64,000 nucleotides of DNA from Affinundibacterium nitidum (lineage in GTDB: Bacteria; Pseudomonadota; Gammaproteobacteria; Burkholderiales; Burkholderiaceae_D), in NCBI RefSeq assembly GCF_014284155.1, contig NZ_JACOFZ010000006.1, positions 105,698-169,697 of the forward strand, read 5' to 3'. Position numbers and translations under genes: made by a program. Below the pieces are notes generated by a model. The model was not told the origin of the DNA. It saw only the letters and a list, made by a program, of their open reading frames with translations, and ran no database searches. This document shows, piece by piece, positions 56,798 to 64,000 of this stretch (position 1 is the stretch's first letter; each line of letters begins with the position of its first letter).

Positions 56798-57370
56798 TTA
56801 CTTCGGTGGCTCAATACAGTTGAGGTGCATGCAGTAGCCTGGGCGGTTCGCACCTATTTTTACTGCCGCGGCCCATGGTATTTTGCTTTTGCTATTCCAA
56901 AATCGGGCGCAAGTGAGGATGAGTTTCTCTTGCTCGTTGTCCCACACATAATCTTTGTAGACTAGGCCTTCTTCATTGTTATCAAAAGGGCCGTAGGGTT
57001 TGCCGTAGCGTCTTTTGAGCTCGGCCAAGATGGGTTCGCAGCGTGGGTTTTGGTTGAGCGGGTCGCGATAGTAGCTGTCTGGTTTGCTTGGGTCACGTGC
57101 GATCTCAAAGATCATTTGCACCACGTCTGGTTTCTTGTCGCGCATAAAGATGATGCTGGAGGTGACCCCATCTTTGGTGTCCTTCGCGGCGATGCGCACA
57201 TAAGTACTGTTTTCGCTGACCTCCATCACCGAATTAGGAAATGATTTTTTGAGCTGTTCAGCGGTGGCCTTGAGGGCAAAACCACCGAAGCTAAAATTTT
57301 TTTGCTGGGCACATGCTTGCGACGGCAATAGGTTGTGCACGAGTGCGTAAAGTAGGAGTATTTTTTTCAT
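56798..57370 (-). CDS. Secreted protein, unknown function
   Basis: The 190-residue protein has a signal peptide (ACA-QQ, about 22 residues). The mature protein starts FSFGGFALKATAEQLKKSFP, reminiscent of small periplasmic proteins of Burkholderiales, and has Cys residues near 109, 154 and close to the end (YCMHLNC) that may form disulphides. No domain was recognised. It lies beside the LytTR/LytS pair but is separated by 27 bp. Confidence 0.6.
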   Translation of the reverse strand: MKKILLLYALVHNLLPSQACAQQKNFSFGGFALKATAEQLKKSFPNSVMEVSENSTYVRIAAKDTKDGVTSSIIFMRDKKPDVVQMIFEIARDPSKPDSYYRDPLNQNPRCEPILAELKRRYGKPYGPFDNNEEGLVYKDYVWDNEQEKLILTCARFWNSKSKIPWAAAVKIGANRPGYCMHLNCIEPPK

Positions 57371-57397
57371 CGCGAGTGGAGGTGCCTAGATTTCGAT

Positions 57398-58180
57398 CTA
57401 AGTTTGAAAATGCGATCGCACGGCGTCAATATAGCGTTCGCTCACCGGCACTTCGCCACCACCAAATAAGGCAAGTTGATACACACCATCGCCCGCGACT
57501 CGCACTTGTTGCATTTGTTTGGTGCGCACAATGGCTGTGCGATGTACGCGCATAAATTCTTCGGGATTTAAGCGTTTTTCCATTTCGCTCAAGGTCATCC
57601 GATGCAAAACGACGCGATGTGGTAAGTGCAGTTCGACGTAATTGCTAGCACTGCTCACCCATAGAACATCAGTTAACTTCACACATTCCATTTCGCCAAC
57701 CGAGCGCACGATAACTTGTTCGAGATAGTCTGGCGCAGGCATTGGTCTGTGTTGGGTTTCCACAAATTGTGAGAGAGCAGCGCGATAGCCATTTCTTTGC
57801 GCCAGCATCTCGCTCGCGCGTTCTAGCGCTTCGTTGAAACGTCGCGGGTTGAATGGTTTGAGCAAGTAGTCGAGCGCATGCACCTCAAAGGCATCGACAG
57901 CGTGCGCATTGTAGGCCGTGACAAAAATCACCAAGGGCGGATGCTCCATGGCGCTGATGCTGCGCGCCAAGCTAATACCATTTTCTTTCGGCATTTGGAT
58001 ATCGAGAAAGACCACATCGACTGGGTGCTGCAGGAGGTAATCCCTAGCACTTCCGGCATTGCCAAACTCAGCTTGTACTTGCCATTGGCTATGTTTTCTC
58101 AGAGCATAGCTTAAGGTGATGCGACCGGATTCTTCATCGTCGACGATGATGGCGCGTATGGTATTGCTTGCTATGTTCAT
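57398..58180 (-). CDS. LytTR-family response regulator
   Basis: The 260-residue regulator has a receiver domain (acidic D14-D15, phospho-Asp60 in FLDIQMP, switch Lys near 108 in DYLLKPF) and a C-terminal LytTR DNA-binding domain (about 155-255, including VLWVSSASNYVELHL and FMRVHRTAIV). Such regulators usually control secreted or cell-surface functions (AlgR, LytR). It is downstream of the LytS-type kinase on the same strand with a 31-bp gap, so the two form one two-component system. Confidence 0.93.
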   Translation of the reverse strand: MNIASNTIRAIIVDDEESGRITLSYALRKHSQWQVQAEFGNAGSARDYLLQHPVDVVFLDIQMPKENGISLARSISAMEHPPLVIFVTAYNAHAVDAFEVHALDYLLKPFNPRRFNEALERASEMLAQRNGYRAALSQFVETQHRPMPAPDYLEQVIVRSVGEMECVKLTDVLWVSSASNYVELHLPHRVVLHRMTLSEMEKRLNPEEFMRVHRTAIVRTKQMQQVRVAGDGVYQLALFGGGEVPVSERYIDAVRSHFQT

Positions 58181-58211
58181 GGGTATCGAAGCTTATGCAG
58201 AATCAAGTTTG

Positions 58212-59387
58212 TTAATCCGTTTGTGCGTCTTTGGGGATGCATAGATGCGCATGGAAACGGCGCTCTTTAATGCTCGTAATTAGCGAAGCACGTTCGCCGT
58301 ATGCCATCTGCAAACGTGCTCTTGTGTTGCGCAAACCAAGGCCAGTGCTGGGCATAGTTTGAGCCGCATTTTCATCATGTACAGAATTGCTCAAATAAAT
58401 GTACAAGTTGCTCTCATCGACCTGCCACAGCAGTTGTATATCGCTCGCATCTTGATGGTTATCGAGGTCGTGTCGTATGGCGTTCTCGATGAGCGGTTGT
58501 AGTAATAAAGGTGGGCAGACAATCTGCCGCATCTCCGCGCTCAAACCTTGTGAGTGAAACTGCAATCGCTTGCCATAACGTAGTTGTTGAAGCTGTAGAT
58601 AGTCTTCGACGAACTGCATTTCTTCAGCGATAGTGACCCAATTCTTTTCTGAGGCGGTGAGTGCATAACGCAAGAGTTCGCTTAAGCCGTTGATACCATC
58701 GAGCGCGTTGTCTCGGTTGTCTTGCATTACCAAAGCGCTGATCGCATTTAAGGCGTTGAACATAAAATGCGGTTCGAGTTGCGAGCGCAGTGCCAGCATT
58801 TTTTGTTGTTCAAGTTCGAGCTTGAGCGCCAATACATCGGCACGTTCTTGCTCCCAGCGGTGGCGGCGTTCTTGGTTTTGTTGCCACAGTTTGATCGCTG
58901 CAACGGCGAGGTAAATCGCGGCGATCGAAGTGATTTGTAATAGTCCGGCTAAGCGATTAATAACGGAAAGCTGCTGTCCAAATGCCTCCCACGACATGAT
59001 TAATTCTTGCTTGAGGAACAAATCTTTCACTACGAATAGCAGTTGCATGGGGAGCAGGCACAGCATGAGTATCGCGAAGCCGAAGACCAAGTTGCGAGCT
59101 GACGCATAAACTTGCGGCCATCGCGCGAAAGCTAACCAGATGACGATGCTCGTGAGTGCCATCGCAGTCGCACGGTAACTCCATTCGACGAATATTGGCC
59201 AATAGTCGGGGTCAAAGCCCATCCGCAAATCGTCATTCAGCGAGGTGAGGGCAGCGATGGCCGCAAAGCAAATCCAACCTAAGATTTGCACCGTTGCCAG
59301 CATTGCGCGGCGCCGCCACACACCAATGCTAGATTGGCTTTGTGTCGCTGCGTTGTGGCTTGCTGGAAAAGGTGGGGTGGCGCTCAT
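58212..59387 (-). CDS. LytS/YehU-type sensor histidine kinase
   Basis: The 391-residue kinase has four membrane helices (about 33-53, 72-90, 100-121 and 145-165) without a large periplasmic domain. The His_kinase domain follows with LEPHFMFNALNAISALV (phospho-His207), and the ATPase part has PPLLLQPLIENAIRHDLDN (N-box) and GLGLRNTRARL (G-box). It should phosphorylate the LytTR regulator next to it. The stimulus is unknown. Confidence 0.93.
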   Translation of the reverse strand: MSATPPFPASHNAATQSQSSIGVWRRRAMLATVQILGWICFAAIAALTSLNDDLRMGFDPDYWPIFVEWSYRATAMALTSIVIWLAFARWPQVYASARNLVFGFAILMLCLLPMQLLFVVKDLFLKQELIMSWEAFGQQLSVINRLAGLLQITSIAAIYLAVAAIKLWQQNQERRHRWEQERADVLALKLELEQQKMLALRSQLEPHFMFNALNAISALVMQDNRDNALDGINGLSELLRYALTASEKNWVTIAEEMQFVEDYLQLQQLRYGKRLQFHSQGLSAEMRQIVCPPLLLQPLIENAIRHDLDNHQDASDIQLLWQVDESNLYIYLSNSVHDENAAQTMPSTGLGLRNTRARLQMAYGERASLITSIKERRFHAHLCIPKDAQTD

Positions 59388-59753
59388 ACAAAGAGTATAG
59401 CAGCCTGTATTTTGTAGACATGCGGATTGGTCACCGCAATTCGGTGCTTCATCCCAAGCTTACTGCGCCGCTGATTTGAGGAATTTAGAATTCAAAAAAG
59501 TGTGCGATTTGACTACTTTTTATAAAAGCACGGTGATACTTTTTGTCGAGATACGACAAGGAATTGCAGAAAAGGCGTGCAAAATGCTTAAAAACGTATC
59601 GAAATTTTGTACTTTTTAGATAGGCCTCTGCAAAAAGTCCAATATCGATTTTAATACGCTCTATCAATTCAATACGAACAAAAAAAGCAGGCGAGTAGCA
59701 ATGACCTGATGTCGTATTACTTCCCCAATTGAGAACAAAGTTAGAGGCATACA
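59388..59753. other. Divergent intergenic region
   Basis: This 366-bp gap lies between the LytS gene and the DUF2157-like gene. An antisense reading at 59485-59877 overlaps the next gene and has no family features. No clear promoter was found. Confidence 0.4.
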
Positions 59754-60845
59754 GTGAAACATCAAAAGAACCGTCAAGCCTTAATGGAGGCTGCAGACTT
59801 AGGTCTGTTGTACTACGGTCAGGTGAAACCCCTGGTCGATTTCTTGGAACAACGCGAACGCAGACAACGTGAAGCACGTTGGAATGGCAGTACTGTGCTG
59901 ACCTACTGTGCGGGTTTATTAGCGATTGCAGCTTGCACGCTGTTCAGTACGTTTGCCCTAGAAAAATGGGGAATGACAGTGCTGTTTGAGTTGAGTTTGA
60001 TGTATGCCTTAGTAAGTTTGGCCTGCACCTTTTGGTTTAATGCCCATGACCACCGCGTACCAGCCAACTTTTTTGCCACACTTTTTGTAGCGATGGTGCC
60101 GATGCTCGTGTTTTCAGTGCAGAACATGCTGGGCTATTGGCCACAGGGGCATACACCGCAGTTACATGACCTTTACCATGTGTTTGACCAACGGTGGTTT
60201 GTGATTGAGATATTGACCGTATTCTCAGCGGCGTTCATGTTGTGGTACTTCCAGCGTAGTTATTTGCTTGTGCCTTTGCTGTTGAGCATTTTCTTAATGA
60301 CCATCGATCTATTGCCGAACCTGATCTTGAAGGCTGATGTGGAAGCATTTAGCGCCTTGGGGTGGAGTATGCGCAAAGCGATTGCCTTAATTTTTGGGTT
60401 TGCAATATTAGTGCTCGGCTTTATCGTCGATATGCAAATCACCCGCAAGCGCGATTATGCATTCTGGTTGTATAGCTTTGGTTTGACTTGTTTTAGTGCC
60501 GTATTAGCGATCTATTTTGTGTTTGAACCGAGCAATGCATTGAGTGCTTCTTATCTTGGTAAGGCGATTTATTTTGTGATTAATGTGTTGTTGCTATTCT
60601 TGTCGGCTGCAGTACAAAGAAAGTCTTTCGCTATAGCGGGTGCTTTCGGTGCAGCTTTAGTGATGGGGCATGTGGCATGGGCTTTGTTTCATGACAGCTT
60701 CGCGTTTTTCGGTGCCTTGATTGCCTGTGTGTTTGCGTACTTGATGGTGGCAATGTGGTGGTCGCATAACGAACATCGCGTATCGTTGAGCTTGCGTTCG
60801 TTTTTGCCGGATGCGCTACAGAACAACTTGATTTGGCGTAGTTGA
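59754..60845 (+). CDS. DUF2157/DUF4401-like polytopic membrane protein
   Basis: The 363-residue protein starts with GTG (AGAGG 8 bases upstream), has a cytoplasmic stretch of about 50 charged residues, and then about ten membrane helices from about 53 to 335. The N-terminal LLYYGQVKPLVDFLEQRE and the helix pattern fit the DUF2157-type family, whose role is unknown. It ends at a strong terminator 101 bp downstream. Confidence 0.75.
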   Translation: MKHQKNRQALMEAADLGLLYYGQVKPLVDFLEQRERRQREARWNGSTVLTYCAGLLAIAACTLFSTFALEKWGMTVLFELSLMYALVSLACTFWFNAHDHRVPANFFATLFVAMVPMLVFSVQNMLGYWPQGHTPQLHDLYHVFDQRWFVIEILTVFSAAFMLWYFQRSYLLVPLLLSIFLMTIDLLPNLILKADVEAFSALGWSMRKAIALIFGFAILVLGFIVDMQITRKRDYAFWLYSFGLTCFSAVLAIYFVFEPSNALSASYLGKAIYFVINVLLLFLSAAVQRKSFAIAGAFGAALVMGHVAWALFHDSFAFFGALIACVFAYLMVAMWWSHNEHRVSLSLRSFLPDALQNNLIWRS

Positions 60846-60946
60846 AATTGGTAAGAGCTCAAGCTGAGCTTAGTCCAAACTGTTTGATCACTGCTGAGGA
60901 CAGTCTTTATTGAATTGTCGTTTCCTCTAACTTTGCGACAATTTTT

Positions 60947-60977
60947 GGGCGACGTCTAACCGCGTCGCCCTTTTTTT
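60947..60977 (+). terminator. Rho-independent terminator
   Basis: GGGCGACG pairs with CGTCGCCC (8 bp), around an 8-base loop, and is followed by seven Ts. It closes the DUF2157-like gene. Its stem closely resembles the one after the amylase gene (7492-7513). Confidence 0.92.
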
Positions 60978-60985
60978 GATTTGAT

Positions 60986-61435
60986 TTAGGCGCGTAGCAT
61001 CTCGACGTGAGGAATATCATCTTCAAGATACATGTCAGACACCGTCACGAAGCCAAAGCCTTGATAGAACTTCTCTAAATATTGTTGGGCACCGATGCGA
61101 ATAGGGTGCGCTGGGTAGAGGGCTAGACATTGTTCTACACCGCGCGTTAAAAGTTGTTTGCCGATGCCAGTGCCGCGCGCAAAGTCGCTACTGATGACGC
61201 GGCCAAGCGAAGCCTCAGGATATTTCAGACCTGGCGGCACGATACGCAGATAGGCAGCAAGTTTGCCATCCTCTGTCCAAGCACATAGGTGATGGCATTC
61301 AAAGTCGACACCGTCGGCATCAAGGTAGGGGCAGTTTTGTTCGACGACGAAGACGGCTGAACGTGCTTGTAAGATCAGATACAACTGCTTGTTTGTCAGC
61401 GAGTCGAAGCTCAAACATTGCCAATTTGTTTTCAT
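60986..61435 (-). CDS. elaA: ElaA-type GNAT acetyltransferase
   Basis: The 149-residue protein has the ElaA order: LQARSAVFVVEQNCPYLDADG, LGRVISSDFARGTGIGKQLL with the acetyl-CoA loop, and FYQGFGFVTVSDMYLEDDIP. Members are small single-domain acetyltransferases with unknown acceptors. The start at 61435 was preferred over a TTG at 61459; a ribosome binding site is not clear in either case. Its end nearly touches the terminator of the convergent gene. Confidence 0.88.
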   Translation of the reverse strand: MKTNWQCLSFDSLTNKQLYLILQARSAVFVVEQNCPYLDADGVDFECHHLCAWTEDGKLAAYLRIVPPGLKYPEASLGRVISSDFARGTGIGKQLLTRGVEQCLALYPAHPIRIGAQQYLEKFYQGFGFVTVSDMYLEDDIPHVEMLRA

Positions 61436-61606
61436 GGATAGATAAGTGTTGGGTCGCAAAGCTTGGTATCATCGCATTTTTTGAACTTTGTGTCAGTTGG
61501 TGTTTCTAAGGCAGTGTAAGTTCTTCAATCGAAGATATCTGTATCGATTATCGATTAACTGAGATGAACTGAACGACATCTTCTTCGTCTCGTCTGCTGT
61601 TTCTTT

Positions 61607-63805
61607 ATGCTAAAAAAAATAATCTTGAGCTTGTTGTTGAGCGGCGTTGTGTCTGGTGCGGTTGCCCGAGACCTTGCCATTCCGCGTGCGGCACAGCCTC
61701 CCAAATTACAAGACTACTTGAAAGGCGAACCAGCCTCGCACGGTTTCAAAATTACGGAATTCAAACAAAGAAATCCGGGTGATGGCACGCCAATATCTAA
61801 ACCAACGACTGCTTATTTGTCTTATGACGATACGCATTTCTACGCCGTATTTGTGGCGAAGGATGACCCGGCATTGATTCGTGCCCGCATCGCTAAACGT
61901 GAAGATATTGATGGTGACGATATCGTGATCTTGGAACTCGATACTTTCCACGATAAGCGTCGTTCGTTTTCCTTTTTCATCAATCCCTACGGTGTGCAGT
62001 TTGATTCGAAACGCACAGAAGGTTTTGATCCTGACGTTAATTTCGATACGCAGTGGGAATCGGAAGGGCAATTGACTGACGACGGTTACGTGGTGCGCGT
62101 GGCGATTCCGTTTAAGAGCTTACGCTTTAAGAGTGCAGACGTGCAAACTTGGGGTGTGGGTGTAGGGCGAGTTATTTCGCGTCTGAATGAAGAGTCGTTC
62201 TGGCCCTACATCACGAAGCAGATTGCGGGCGTGGTGCCACAGTTAGCGACGGTGAAAATTCCTGAAAAGCTCAGTGTCGGCCGTAACGCGCAGATCAACC
62301 CCTTCGTTTTTGCGGGAAATTCAAAAGTACTTGATTCAGAAAATCTGCAGAAACCAATGTGGCAACGTGAGAACAAAGTGCAAGGCGGTCTCGATGCGAA
62401 ATGGGTGCTTGGTGATGCAGCCGCGGTTGACGTCACGATTAAGCCCGACTTTTCAGATGTCGATTCAGACGAACCACAGATTGTCGTGGGTAAACGCTAT
62501 GAAGTATTGTTTCCGGAAAAACGCCCCTTCTTTTTAGAGAATTCGAGCTTTTTCCAAACACCGAATCCTTTATTTTTCTCACGGCGTATCGCCCAACCGA
62601 GCGCGGGTGTGCGAGTGACGGGTCGAGCTGATTCTTGGTCGTATGGAGGCTTGCTGATTGATGATGAAATGCAAACCGATGGCGAAACAAATAGCCCTAA
62701 AGCCCATATCAGCATGGCGCGTGTGCAAAAAGATTTGAGCTCCAACTTTAGCTTAGGTGCTTTACTCACCGATAGAAAAGCAGGGTCACAACGAGATACG
62801 GTGTTAGGTATCGATGCGCGTTATCAATACGACGATAACTGGATCTTTCAAAGCCAGTTGGCGCGCAGTGAAAAGCAGGAAGGGCAACAAAAACAATCGG
62901 CGCATTTGAATTATCTCGAAGCTAAACATCAAGGTAAGCATGTTGAGTATTTAGCCAAATACATTGATATCTCGAATGGCTTTGCCGATCGTTTAGCGTT
63001 TTTGCCGCGCACGAACTATAAGCAGTTTCATCAAGAAGTTAGGTATGTCGAACACGTTGAAGCGAACGATTTCTTGCATCGCTACGGTGTGATCTCCAAT
63101 GGTGAAGTATCGCGCAGTCAGCAAAACGAATTGCAAGATTGGGCGCTAGATGTTGGGGTGTTCGCTGAAGGCAGTCGCGACGCTTGGCTCGAGGTATTTA
63201 CGCGTCATGCTTTTGAAAAGTATGAAGGCAAAGGTTTTGACAAGCGCGGTTGGTTGGTCGGCGGCGGAAGCGCTTGGTTTGATTGGTTGCGCGTCAATAC
63301 CGTCATTGGTGCTATGGACTCGATTAACTATACACCTGCCGCTGGCGTGAACGCCGGTTTGGGCCGAGGCCGTAGTTTTGATGTGAACGTGGCGATTAAA
63401 CTGCATCCTCAATGGCGTTTGGAAGAGCATTTGCTGTGGAATGACTTGCAGATGTCTGGTGACGGTAAACACTCTGGCAGCATGAGCGTGTTTCGAAACA
63501 TGATGTGGCGTAGCAAATTGAGTTATCAACTTACGCGTTTCTTAGGGATGCGCCTGATCGCTGATTATCACGTATTAGCAAGCAACCCGAGTTTGAGTAA
63601 TTTGACTTCAGGTAAGCAATTGAATACGGACTTCCAAGTGAATTACACCTTGAGCCCAGGTACTAGCATTATTGCTGGCTATGGTAATCGTCAAGAAAAC
63701 TTGGCACAGATTGGTAACCCGCAAACCTTGGTGCGCACTGAGGATTTGAATTTGCGAACTGGGCGCCGTGCCTTTATTAAACTGAATTATTTGTATCAGT
63801 TCTAA
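61607..63805 (+). CDS. Outer-membrane beta-barrel protein with CBM9-like domain (DUF5916 type)
   Basis: The 732-residue protein has a signal peptide (AVA-RD, about 21 residues). Its N-terminal domain (about 35-200) resembles the carbohydrate-binding family 9-like fold (YLSYDDTHFYAVFVAKDDPA, then DDIVILELDTFHDKRR). The following DUF5916 region has PDFSDVDSDEPQIV and LFPEKRPFFLENSSFF, and the remainder alternates beta-strands up to a C-terminal Phe (LYQF), the outer-membrane barrel signature. These proteins are found in many proteobacteria beside sugar or membrane-bound functions. The ligand is unknown. It is followed directly by an IS3-family end. Confidence 0.88.
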   Translation: MLKKIILSLLLSGVVSGAVARDLAIPRAAQPPKLQDYLKGEPASHGFKITEFKQRNPGDGTPISKPTTAYLSYDDTHFYAVFVAKDDPALIRARIAKREDIDGDDIVILELDTFHDKRRSFSFFINPYGVQFDSKRTEGFDPDVNFDTQWESEGQLTDDGYVVRVAIPFKSLRFKSADVQTWGVGVGRVISRLNEESFWPYITKQIAGVVPQLATVKIPEKLSVGRNAQINPFVFAGNSKVLDSENLQKPMWQRENKVQGGLDAKWVLGDAAAVDVTIKPDFSDVDSDEPQIVVGKRYEVLFPEKRPFFLENSSFFQTPNPLFFSRRIAQPSAGVRVTGRADSWSYGGLLIDDEMQTDGETNSPKAHISMARVQKDLSSNFSLGALLTDRKAGSQRDTVLGIDARYQYDDNWIFQSQLARSEKQEGQQKQSAHLNYLEAKHQGKHVEYLAKYIDISNGFADRLAFLPRTNYKQFHQEVRYVEHVEANDFLHRYGVISNGEVSRSQQNELQDWALDVGVFAEGSRDAWLEVFTRHAFEKYEGKGFDKRGWLVGGGSAWFDWLRVNTVIGAMDSINYTPAAGVNAGLGRGRSFDVNVAIKLHPQWRLEEHLLWNDLQMSGDGKHSGSMSVFRNMMWRSKLSYQLTRFLGMRLIADYHVLASNPSLSNLTSGKQLNTDFQVNYTLSPGTSIIAGYGNRQENLAQIGNPQTLVRTEDLNLRTGRRAFIKLNYLYQF

Positions 63806-63880
63806 GTGATTTGACTGATGTGCTTTTTGATGAGCACTCGAAAACGAAAACGAAAACAAAAAAGGATGGCACGTGAACTG

Positions 63881-63913
63881 AACCCCAAAAGTTGGACACC
63901 AACTTTTGGGGTT
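63881..63913 (+). terminator. Perfect hairpin inside the IS end
   Basis: AACCCCAAAAGTTGG and CCAACTTTTGGGGTT form 15 base pairs around the loop ACA, followed by five Ts. It could stop transcription from outside entering the transposase gene. Confidence 0.75.
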
Positions 63914-63918
63914 TTTTA

Positions 63919-64000
63919 ATGACGAAACATGCAGAAGAATTTAAGTACCGTGTAGTGCAAGAATATTTAGAGGGCCCGATGGGATATGTCGCCTTGGGTA
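63919..64000 (+). CDS. IS3-family transposase OrfA, N-terminal fragment
   Basis: Only the first 27 residues are in the window: MTKHAEEFKYRVVQEYLEGP and a few more. This is the start of an HTH_21/IS150-type OrfA (EEFKYRVVQEYL helix). The start lies 6 bases after the hairpin. The catalytic OrfB would lie to the right. Confidence 0.8.
   Translation, partial: MTKHAEEFKYRVVQEYLEGPMGYVALG

Larger units (their letters stand above)
63874..64000 (+). mobile_element. Left end of an IS3-family (IS150-like) insertion sequence, cut by the window
   Basis: TGAACTGAACCCC begins the element, followed by a 15-bp perfect inverted repeat (63881-63913) and the start of an OrfA-type reading frame. The rest lies beyond the end. 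A short GAAAAC repeat lies immediately to the left (63840-63860). Confidence 0.8.

Noticed and set aside
59485-59877. Leftward reading of 130 residues before and over the DUF2157-like gene
   Set aside because: It is the antisense shadow of the real gene start plus AT-rich DNA, with no family signature.

Overview
The window looks like chromosomal DNA of a free-living Gram-negative betaproteobacterium of the Burkholderiales, most plausibly an Oxalobacteraceae genus such as Undibacterium. This is inferred from moderate GC content, many Sec and lipobox signal sequences, a type II NADH dehydrogenase, a QseBC/TctDE-like two-component pair, an ECF42-type sigma factor beside a YCII/DGPF protein, and the general gene style. 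No rRNA, canonical tRNA, CRISPR array, prophage or plasmid replication gene was seen.

Region 1-5000 is a run of small leftward genes (membrane proteins, lipoproteins, a stand-alone TipAS domain, a zinc-binding protein, a DoxX protein). Three of the intergenic gaps are integron attC recombination sites with paired core boxes and imperfectly palindromic arms, and a fourth is half an attC site. This stretch is therefore a gene-cassette array with no integrase in view. From 5.5 to 24.4 kb come metabolic and envelope genes: a secreted starch-degrading alpha-amylase with CBM20, an RhlE-type helicase, acetyltransferases, paired lipoproteins, a TPR-glycosyltransferase, a coupled YbdK carboxylate-amine ligase and unknown partner, a serine beta-lactamase-like hydrolase, NADH dehydrogenase II, a subclass B3 metallo-beta-lactamase, cytochrome b561 and a secreted lipase-like lipoprotein.

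At 24.6-26.6 kb is an RNA-repair and ribosome-rescue operon, rtcB-prfH, behind a long leader containing a 20-codon ORF and hairpins. It is followed by a SOUL haem-binding protein, a CNNM/CorC transporter-like protein, and a fasciclin lipoprotein divergent from a TetR regulator. At 32.8-34.8 kb lie two tandem polymorphic-toxin-like proteins: a DUF4157 (eCIS core domain) protein with a HExxH motif, acidic 16-residue repeats and a nuclease-like C-terminus, then a WHH/HNH-type nuclease. An NHL-repeat lipoprotein, an acetyltransferase, an esterase and a two-component system follow. The response regulator of that system appears frameshifted at its extreme N-terminus.

The stretch 41-54.5 kb is accessory-rich. 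It has three dispersed members of one unknown small-protein family, an orphan ExbD-like operon, the YCII-ECF42 sigma pair, a penicillin-acylase-family enzyme, duplicated non-coding blocks, a 23-bp inverted repeat pair, and a coupled two-gene unit (a winged-helix-like protein and a PD-(D/E)xK nuclease-like protein) that could be a defence system. The right end has glnS, two copies of a hairpin-ended repeat, a LytS/LytTR pair, a DUF2157-like membrane protein, an ElaA-type acetyltransferase, a CBM9/DUF5916-type outer-membrane protein, and the left end of an IS3-family element running off the window.

The candidates most worth following are the integron cassettes, the DUF4157/WHH toxin pair, the wHTH-nuclease pair, the rtcB-prfH leader and the frameshifted response regulator.
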